Positions 21,516 through 26,591 of a stretch of DNA of 26,591 nucleotides are shown one piece after another. The notes under the pieces were generated by a model. The model was not told the origin of the DNA. It worked only from the letters and a program-made list of their open reading frames with translations, and did no database searches. The translations under genes and the position numbers were made by a program. Numbering within the stretch: position 1 is the first letter of the stretch; each line of letters starts with the position of its first letter. The stretch covers positions 1 through 26,591 of the forward strand of contig DASPZU010000093.1 in NCBI GenBank assembly GCA_035636095.1, given 5' to 3'. This stretch comes from Gp7-AA10 sp035636095. Lineage in GTDB: Bacteria; Acidobacteriota; Thermoanaerobaculia; Gp7-AA8.

Positions 21516-22652
21516 TCATCGCACCGCACGCGGCAGTTCCTCACCTGTCTTGCTCACGACCACTTGATTCTTGCCCAGCGACTTCGCCCGGTACATCGCA
21601 GAATCCGCGCGCCGCAGCAGATCGCTCTTCTCCTGCTCGACTGAGACGCTGGCGTCCGTCGACGGAAGGTGTTCCGCAATCCCGATTGATGCCGACAGAA
21701 GTCCGCCAAGGTGCAGCGGCGGATTGTTGAGCGCCCACTCGCGATCGAGGAATGTCGTCGAAGCGATGGCGTTGCGGATCTCTTCCGCAATCAGCAGGCC
21801 GTCCTCGAGCGCCGTCTCGGGAAGGATGATCACGAATTCATCGCCGCCGTAGCGGGAAACCGTGGAGTCGACCGCCTGCACGATGCGTTTGAGGAGAAAT
21901 CCGACTTCGCGCAGCACCTGACTGCCGGCCAGATGTCCATGGCTGTCGTTCACGACCTTGAACTGATCGAGGTCCATGAAGATCAGGATGACCGGCTTTC
22001 CACTCTGCCGTGCTTCCGCGACCGCGTCGGTCAGCCGCATGTGGAACCAGCGGTCGTTGAAGAGTCCGGTCAGATCGTCTTTGCGCGCCAGCTCGTGCGC
22101 GCGCTTCCCGTCCAGCGCGTTCTGCAGCGTGAAGGACGTGTATCCGGCGAAGATCTCCAGCAGTGTCTTGTCGCGATCCGTGAACGCCTTGCCGTCCAGC
22201 CGGTTGATCAGCTCCAGAACGCCGCAGACGTGCTTGCCGATGTAGATGGGGACACAGACGACGGAGTGGGTCTTGTGGCCGAGTTTCTGATCGAATTCGG
22301 GATAGAAAAAGGCGTCGCCCCGCACGTCGGCGGAGAGGTGGGGCGTACCGGTCTGATAAACCTGTCCGGCAATCCCCTGCTTCGCCGAGAGACGCTGTCC
22401 GACCAGATCGCGTCCCGCTTCGCCGAATGTCGCGATGAAGACCAGCTCGTTCTCGCGCCGCGACGCCATCTTGCGAAAGGGATCGTCGAGCAGAATCGAA
22501 CCCGATTCGGAGGGGACGAATTCGTTCGCTTTCTGGAGAATCTCGCGGAGCACGAGGTCGAGATCGATCGCGCCCTTGAAGGGAAGACCGCTCCGATGGC
22601 GCTCCAGAAAGCGCTCGAGCTGCGGAATTTCGAGCGAATGAAACTGAATCAT
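21516..22652 (-). CDS. GAF-GGDEF diguanylate cyclase
   Basis: 378 residues from the ATG at 22652; a longer frame to 22943 runs antisense over the upstream gene. A GAF sensor lies at about 28-180 (ESGSILLDDP, GIAGQVYQTGTPHLSADVRGD, SVVCVPIYIGKHVCGVLELIN). Then KDDLTGLFNDRWFHMRL opens the GGDEF domain, with FMDLDQFKVVND (metal Asp227) and RYGGDEFVII (269-273). The usual RxxD inhibitory site five residues before GGDEF is absent. It should make cyclic di-GMP from GTP, without product inhibition through a classical I-site. A TATAAT box lies 19 bases before the ATG and no Shine-Dalgarno is seen. It is 20 bases downstream of the mini-protease gene. Confidence 0.92.
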   Translation of the reverse strand: MIQFHSLEIPQLERFLERHRSGLPFKGAIDLDLVLREILQKANEFVPSESGSILLDDPFRKMASRRENELVFIATFGEAGRDLVGQRLSAKQGIAGQVYQTGTPHLSADVRGDAFFYPEFDQKLGHKTHSVVCVPIYIGKHVCGVLELINRLDGKAFTDRDKTLLEIFAGYTSFTLQNALDGKRAHELARKDDLTGLFNDRWFHMRLTDAVAEARQSGKPVILIFMDLDQFKVVNDSHGHLAGSQVLREVGFLLKRIVQAVDSTVSRYGGDEFVIILPETALEDGLLIAEEIRNAIASTTFLDREWALNNPPLHLGGLLSASIGIAEHLPSTDASVSVEQEKSDLLRRADSAMYRAKSLGKNQVVVSKTGEELPRAVR

Positions 22653-22671
22653 TGTGAGGGGACCCGCGGAA

Positions 22672-22677
22672 ATTATA
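22672..22677 (-). promoter_or_regulatory. -10 hexamer TATAAT of the diguanylate cyclase gene
   Basis: A perfect TATAAT on the minus strand, 19 bases before the ATG. It contains the TAA stop of the upstream gene. The leader would be about 12 bases without Shine-Dalgarno. Confidence 0.5.
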
Positions 22678-22984
22678 GGGGTTCCTCGCGCTCGGCCGCG
22701 AATGCCTCGATTTCGAACGAAATCCTCCGGTAGGCCTGCTCCGCCGAAGCACCCCGAAAACGGTGCGTTGCATATTCGCGGATCCACCTCCAATAGAAGC
22801 AAATCAGGCCCAGCCGGGCGATCTGCTCCATGTGCACCAGCTCGTGCCGAAGAGTGCGCGCAGGATCGTCGCCCTCGACGTAAATGCGACGGCCAAGAGT
22901 GATTCCGACGACGCCGCGCAGCACGAAGGGCCGCAACCACCACGGAAAGCGATCCCGGACGATGACCCCCTCGGGCAACCTCAT
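22673..22984 (-). CDS. small HExxH putative metallopeptidase-like protein
   Basis: 103 residues. The centre reads TLRHELVHMEQIARLGLICFYWRWIREY, with His47-Glu48 and His51 forming a zinc-binding HExxH helix. A third ligand could be Glu94 or Glu92 in SFEIEAFAAE, in a gluzincin-like arrangement. An N-terminal beta part (GVVGITLGRRIYVEG) precedes it. The hydrophobic patch after the motif suggests membrane proximity. Such minimal HExxH proteins are known as uncharacterised families, and proteolytic activity is not shown. Only 15 bases separate its ATG from the ATG of the divergent gene. Confidence 0.75.
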   Translation of the reverse strand: MRLPEGVIVRDRFPWWLRPFVLRGVVGITLGRRIYVEGDDPARTLRHELVHMEQIARLGLICFYWRWIREYATHRFRGASAEQAYRRISFEIEAFAAEREEPL

Positions 22985-22985
22985 C

Positions 22986-22991
22986 TACAAT
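22986..22991 (+). promoter_or_regulatory. -10 hexamer TACAAT, probable leaderless promoter
   Basis: TACAAT ends eight bases before the ATG at 23000 and begins one base after the divergent gene's start codon. There is no Shine-Dalgarno (TCGCCCCC lies between). Confidence 0.55.
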
Positions 22992-22999
22992 TCGCCCCC

Positions 23000-23914
23000 A
23001 TGCGAAGAGCGATTGTGGGACTTCTCGCCGTCATGGCGGCGCCGGTGCTGGCCCAGCCTGACTTCAGCAAAGTCGAGGTCAAGGCGACCAAGGTTGCCGG
23101 AACCGTGTACATGTTGCAGGGACAGGGCGGCAACATCGGCGTCTCGGTCGGCGAGGACGGAATCGTGATCGTCGACGACCAATTCGCACCGCTCGCGCCG
23201 AAAATCCGCGCGGCGCTCAAAGGCATCACCGACAAGCCCATCAAGTTCATTCTCAACACGCATTTTCATGGCGACCACACCGGCGGAAACATCGAGTTCT
23301 CGAAGGATGGCCCGATCATCGCGCATGAGAACGTCCGCAAGCGCTTGCAGAGCGGCTCGACGGCCGCCGGGCGATCCACCCCTCCCGCGCCCAAGGACGC
23401 ACTGCCGGTCATCACCTTCAATGATCGCGCGACCGTTCACATCAACGGCGAGGACATTCGCGCCATCCACATGCCCCACGGTCATACCGACGGCGACGCC
23501 GTCATTTGGTTCACGCAATCCAACGTCGTGCACATGGGCGACGACTTTTTCAACGGAACTTTTCCGTTCGTCGACATCGACAACGGCGGCAGCGTCCGCG
23601 GCCTTTCGATGAATCTCGAAGCGATCATCGCGCAGATTCGCGATGACACCAAGGTCATTCCGGGGCACGGACCGCTCGGCGACAAGGCCACGCTTCGCAC
23701 CTTCGCCGAGATGATCCGCACTTCCAGCGCCGCCGTCGACGCCGCCATGCGGTCAGGCAAAACGCTCGATCAGATCAAGCAGCAGAAGGTTCTCGACCCG
23801 TGGTCGAAGTGGGCCTCCAGCTTTATCACCGTCGATCGGTGGGCCGATACGCTCTATCGCGATCTGGGCGGAACGCTGCCGCCCGCCCCCGCGACATCGA
23901 CGCAACATCACTGA
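23000..23914 (+). CDS. secreted metallo-beta-lactamase-fold hydrolase
   Basis: 304 residues. Signal peptide 1-19 (MRRAIVGLLAVMAAPVLA). The MBL-fold metal site is complete: His88, His90, Asp92 and His93 in NTHFHGDHTGG, His162 in PHGHTDGD, Asp181 in HMGDDFF, and His223 in IPGHGP. The layout resembles periplasmic MBL proteins often labelled beta-lactamase-like or cyclase-like. Class B3 lactamase identity cannot be claimed, since Asp181 replaces the Cys of B1/B2 enzymes and the rest is not diagnostic. The Trp/Asp-rich C-terminus (DPWSKWASSFITVDRWADTLY) is a family feature. The next gene starts in its stop codon (TGATG). Confidence 0.9.
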   Translation: MRRAIVGLLAVMAAPVLAQPDFSKVEVKATKVAGTVYMLQGQGGNIGVSVGEDGIVIVDDQFAPLAPKIRAALKGITDKPIKFILNTHFHGDHTGGNIEFSKDGPIIAHENVRKRLQSGSTAAGRSTPPAPKDALPVITFNDRATVHINGEDIRAIHMPHGHTDGDAVIWFTQSNVVHMGDDFFNGTFPFVDIDNGGSVRGLSMNLEAIIAQIRDDTKVIPGHGPLGDKATLRTFAEMIRTSSAAVDAAMRSGKTLDQIKQQKVLDPWSKWASSFITVDRWADTLYRDLGGTLPPAPATSTQHH

Positions 23915-24651
23915 TGCCCGACGACGACTCGACACGCTCGTGGGAGGCGGTCGCCGAGGATTGGGTCAGGCATGCGGATGAAAACGACTACCACAACGCG
24001 CTTCTGCTGCCGCTGACGGTCGGACTTGCCGGCGATGTCCGCGGCCTCGACGTCCTCGACCTCGGATGCGGCGAGGGCGGCTATGGACGCGTGCTCGCGC
24101 GGCGCGGCGGGACGGTGGTGGGAGTCGACAGCAGCCCGTCGCTCGTCGCCGTCGCACAACAGCGCGCCTCGGAGGCCGGCATTGCTGTTCAGTACTTCTG
24201 CGCCAATGCGACCGCGCTGACTCCGATTGCGTCAGCGTCATTCGATGTCGTCGTTGCGGCGATGCTGCTGATGAACGTCGACGATTACCCCGCCGCTGTC
24301 GCAGAAAGCTGGCGTGTATTGCGGCCGGGCGGACGGCTCGTCATGAGCATCACGCATCCCTGCTTCTCGGCCCCGGTGTCCAAGTGGGTGGATACGGAGT
24401 ATTTCGCCGTCGACCGCTATTTCGATCGCGTGATGCGCGAGGACTACATCACGGCGCAGTTCCGCAAACCGGTCCTGCGACGCCACCGGCCGCTCGAAGA
24501 CTTCATGCGGCCGCTCCTGCAACGAGGTTTCGTTTTGCACTCGTTCGATGAGCCCGACGGCACAAAGCCCGACACGCAAAAGACGCCGCGGATGGCTCGT
24601 CTTCAGCGGATCCCCTATTTTTTGCTGATGTCGTGGGCGAAGCCGCGCTAA
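23914..24651 (+). CDS. class I SAM-dependent methyltransferase
   Basis: 245 residues. The SAM-binding motif I is VLDLGCGEGGYG (about 47-58). Then come acidic loop VVGVDSS, motif around CANATAL, and post-motif SFDVVVAAMLLMNVDDYPAAVAESWRVLRPGGRLVMSITHPCF, typical of UbiE/methyltransferase-11 enzymes. The substrate is not evident. The start codon shares a base with the stop of the MBL gene, so translation is coupled. The end overlaps the convergent DUF4442 gene by four bases. Confidence 0.9.
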   Translation: MPDDDSTRSWEAVAEDWVRHADENDYHNALLLPLTVGLAGDVRGLDVLDLGCGEGGYGRVLARRGGTVVGVDSSPSLVAVAQQRASEAGIAVQYFCANATALTPIASASFDVVVAAMLLMNVDDYPAAVAESWRVLRPGGRLVMSITHPCFSAPVSKWVDTEYFAVDRYFDRVMREDYITAQFRKPVLRRHRPLEDFMRPLLQRGFVLHSFDEPDGTKPDTQKTPRMARLQRIPYFLLMSWAKPR

Positions 24652-25121
24652 CTTTTCGACTCGCGTCGCTTCACCGACAAAGTGAGCGCGAATCGCGCCA
24701 CCGGCTCGCTGAGTTTCGTCGGCACGGTCGCGGTGACGTCGACTGTCGCTTCCTGTCGTTCGCCCGTCGATAACGCGCGGCTGACGAGATCGCGGATCTT
24801 TGCGCCATCCTGGCAGACGAAGTGAACGTCATCTTCCGCGCGCTTCAGAAACTCGCCTTTCACGTCCTTGAAAAGAAAGGAGACGTTCTTCTTCGATCGT
24901 GCGATCAGATTGAACGCGATGAGTCCTCCCGCCACATCCGCTCCCATCACCAAGACGCCGAGGTACATGGCGTGGATGTCGCGGCGACGGGTGCGCCAGG
25001 AGAGCGGAATGACGACTTCGCATCGATCGTCAGTCAAGGCGACGATCCGCGGTCTCACAAACCACAACAGGAAGACATTTCGGAGGGCCCAGCCGCGGAC
25101 CCACAAAGTCTCGCGATTCAT
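24648..25121 (-). CDS. DUF4442 hot-dog-fold protein (acyl-CoA thioesterase-like)
   Basis: 157 residues from the ATG at 25121, which overlaps the SDR stop (ATGA). A longer frame to 25181 lies inside the SDR gene. It reads VVIPLSWRTRRRDIHAMYLGVLVMGADVAGGL, the hot-dog central helix region of DUF4442, and ends in strands (QEATVDVTATVPTKL, VARFALTLSVKRR). DUF4442 members are related to PaaI-type thioesterases. A CoA-ester hydrolase activity is plausible but unproven. It is the last gene of a three-gene overlapping operon. Confidence 0.85.
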   Translation of the reverse strand: MNRETLWVRGWALRNVFLLWFVRPRIVALTDDRCEVVIPLSWRTRRRDIHAMYLGVLVMGADVAGGLIAFNLIARSKKNVSFLFKDVKGEFLKRAEDDVHFVCQDGAKIRDLVSRALSTGERQEATVDVTATVPTKLSEPVARFALTLSVKRRESKS

Positions 25122-25870
25122 CGGCGGACCTTCGAGGGATCGACTTCGCGGAGCGCATACCGGCCGATCACGCGATCCCAAAGTGCGCTCGGCACATTCC
25201 GGCCGAGACGCATGAACATGGACATCGGCCGCGGGAACTCGACGACGCGGGCGCCGCGCTCGATGCCGTCGACGATGATGCGCGCCGCGCGGTCGGCCTT
25301 CATCAGAAACGGCATCTTGAATTTGTTCTTCTCGGTCATGGCCGTGACGACGAATCCGGGATTGACGGTCGTGACGCGAATGTTAAATGCCGCCAGCTCG
25401 ACGCGTGCGGCCTCCAGGAAGGCCTGTATGGCAGCCTTGCTGGCGGAATAGCCGGAACTGGTGGGAAGTCCGCGCAAGCCCGCAATCGAAGCGATGCCGG
25501 CAAAGTGACCCGATCGTCGCTCCATCATCGACGGAACCACGGCGTCGAAGAGATAGAGCAGGCCGAAGTAATTCACACGCATCATCAGCTCGGCGTCGGC
25601 AACCGATTTCGCGGCCCAGGCCGTGACGCCGACGCCCGCGTTTGCAACGGCAACGTCGAACGGTCCGTGGCGCGCGACCGCATCGTGGACAGCGGCGGAA
25701 TCGGTGACGTCGCATGCGATCGGCGTGGCGTGCGGCAATTCCTTCGAGAGCTGGTCGAGCAGGTCCGCGCGACGCGCCAGGAGCGCAACTTCGTAGCCGC
25801 GTCGCGAAAACTCGCGAGCCATCTCGGCTCCGATGCCGCTCGATGCGCCGGTGATGATCGCCCGCTTCAT
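25118..25870 (-). CDS. short-chain dehydrogenase/reductase
   Basis: 250 residues of the classical SDR type. The Rossmann motif TGASSGIG is at 8-15 and NAG at 77-79. The catalytic tetrad is Asn100, Ser128, Tyr141 and Lys145 (YSASK). Arg33-Arg34 after the second strand (LLARR) suggests NADP(H). It oxidises or reduces an alcohol or ketone; the substrate is unknown. The C-terminal extension (FPRPMSMFMRLGRNVPSALWDRVIG) is typical of the DltE/YqjQ-like SDRs that act near membranes or on lipids. Both ends overlap neighbours by four bases. Confidence 0.92.
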   Translation of the reverse strand: MKRAIITGASSGIGAEMAREFSRRGYEVALLARRADLLDQLSKELPHATPIACDVTDSAAVHDAVARHGPFDVAVANAGVGVTAWAAKSVADAELMMRVNYFGLLYLFDAVVPSMMERRSGHFAGIASIAGLRGLPTSSGYSASKAAIQAFLEAARVELAAFNIRVTTVNPGFVVTAMTEKNKFKMPFLMKADRAARIIVDGIERGARVVEFPRPMSMFMRLGRNVPSALWDRVIGRYALREVDPSKVRR

Positions 25871-26591
25871 CCGTGCAGTTTATCGATAAACGTCAGTCGC
25901 AGTTGACGGATGCGGCCGTGATCGAAGGCGTAGTACTTGTGATCGCCCAACTCCTCTCTGATGAACTTCTCGGTCTCACTGACGGCCTTCTCGACGCCGG
26001 GAGTCCTGCGAAACATCTTCCAGACGATTTTTGCCGCGTCCTTGTCGTACTCCCAGATCCCGCGAAGCTGGCCATCGACGACGATCGCGTTGTGATGGAG
26101 TGTGGTGAGCCTTTCGATCGGCGCAGGCTTGTTGCTCATGTCGAGCAACTCGATTCCCTTTGCGAAGGGCGTGAGATCGCGATGCAGCGTGAAGTAGTTG
26201 TCGCGGAATGGAAGCAGAATCACTCCCCGGCCACTTCCCGCCGCCGGGGGCGGCGGCGCTCCACTCAGCGCTTTTTTTGCGGCGGTCTTGGTGATGCCGG
26301 CCCAGAACGCAAAGTCGTCGGCACTTGCCGGAGCAGCCCACGCCAGGAATCTCTCGGCCAGCGCGCCATCGATGTCTTCCGGCGGCTGGCCGATCGGAAT
26401 CGAGTCGGGCCAGCGGCGGTAGAAGTAGCGCTTGGCGTCGAGACGGAAATCCTCGGCGAGCCGCACGACGCGACCCTGCACCTGCAACAGCCGCAGCGCA
26501 ATCGGCAACGTGGATGCAAATCCCATCTTCCTGCCGGCCCGGCCGAGGTTGGTGATGAGTTTCGGCGGGATCTCGTCGCGGAGAGCTTCCG
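25867..26591 (-). CDS. winged-helix DNA-binding protein, AlkZ/YcaQ-like (HTH_42), N-terminus beyond window
   Basis: The frame is open through the right edge, so the start is not in the window. At least 241 residues are visible. Motifs of the winged-helix DNA-binding family that includes the AlkZ/YcaQ glycosylases are GVILLPFRDNYFTLHRDL, LTTLHHNAIVVDGQLRGIWEYD and DDFAFWAGITKTAAKKAL. AlkZ-type enzymes unhook interstrand crosslinks; their catalytic QxQ/QxD motif lies nearer the N-terminus and cannot be checked here. Many members of this family are of unknown role. Its stop overlaps the SDR start (ATGA). Confidence 0.85.
   Translation of the reverse strand, partial: EALRDEIPPKLITNLGRAGRKMGFASTLPIALRLLQVQGRVVRLAEDFRLDAKRYFYRRWPDSIPIGQPPEDIDGALAERFLAWAAPASADDFAFWAGITKTAAKKALSGAPPPPAAGSGRGVILLPFRDNYFTLHRDLTPFAKGIELLDMSNKPAPIERLTTLHHNAIVVDGQLRGIWEYDKDAAKIVWKMFRRTPGVEKAVSETEKFIREELGDHKYYAFDHGRIRQLRLTFIDKLHG

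Noticed and set aside
21711..22733. 340-codon plus-strand frame over the diguanylate cyclase gene
   Set aside because: The opposite strand carries GAF and GGDEF signatures; this frame is a shadow.
23000..23914. Calling the MBL-fold protein a beta-lactamase
   Set aside because: The metal site is common to many MBL hydrolases and nothing specific to class B lactamases is visible.

Overview
The window looks like chromosomal DNA of a Gram-negative, GC-rich bacterium, most likely from the Acidobacteriota or a neighbouring phylum. This placement is an inference from gene content: outer-membrane beta-barrels, an Omp85 protein, secreted S8 protease, GSI next to GSII, glpX-type FBPase and a SpoIIE-type phosphatase. 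No rRNA or marker gene is present to prove it. I see no tRNA, rRNA, CRISPR array, phage genes or transposase. Coding density is high and no gap without a gene exceeds 300 bases.

Layout. Bases 1-3600: the tail of a plus-strand gene, then on the minus strand a subtilisin-like secreted protease with a small secreted partner and an AraC-type DNA-binding protein. 3693-6427 (+): glutaryl-CoA dehydrogenase, an overlapping DUF2231-like membrane protein and class II fructose-bisphosphatase. 6420-7277 (-): RluA-type pseudouridine synthase. 7363-8433 (+): AIM24-family protein and a small membrane protein. 8360-12664 (-): alkaline-phosphatase-superfamily enzyme, GAF-PP2C phosphatase and D-amino-acid transaminase. 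12702-14210 (+): peptide-type ABC binding lipoprotein. 14184-22984 (-): a long same-strand block with a HExxH mini-protease, diguanylate cyclase, GSII, GSI, two paralogous small membrane proteins, an outer-membrane barrel protein, an alpha/beta-hydrolase fused to POTRA-Omp85, and an Asp/Glu racemase-like protein. 23000-24651 (+): secreted metallo-beta-lactamase-fold hydrolase and a methyltransferase. 24648-26591 (-): overlapping winged-helix, SDR and DUF4442 genes.

Three things stand out. (1) The gene at 14868-17279 encodes an alpha/beta-hydrolase, a POTRA domain and an Omp85-type barrel in one chain. This is the layout of type Vd (patatin-like PlpD) autotransporters with a non-patatin passenger. 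It overlaps by 4 bases an upstream outer-membrane barrel gene. (2) Intergenic spacers carry arrays of tandem 7-base units, at three sites as two facing arms that can form stems of about 30 bp. The heptamer sequence differs between sites, but the architecture is the same, and one heptamer (AAATTTC) recurs at a fourth site. (3) Many genes have a -10-like TANNNT hexamer only 3-10 bases before the start codon and no Shine-Dalgarno sequence, suggesting leaderless transcription. Other genes in the same window have good Shine-Dalgarno sites.

The tandem glutamine synthetases handle ammonium assimilation. The glutaryl-CoA dehydrogenase points to lysine/tryptophan or aromatic degradation, and the FBPase to gluconeogenesis. 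The remaining genes are mostly envelope, signalling or general-metabolism functions without one shared pathway.
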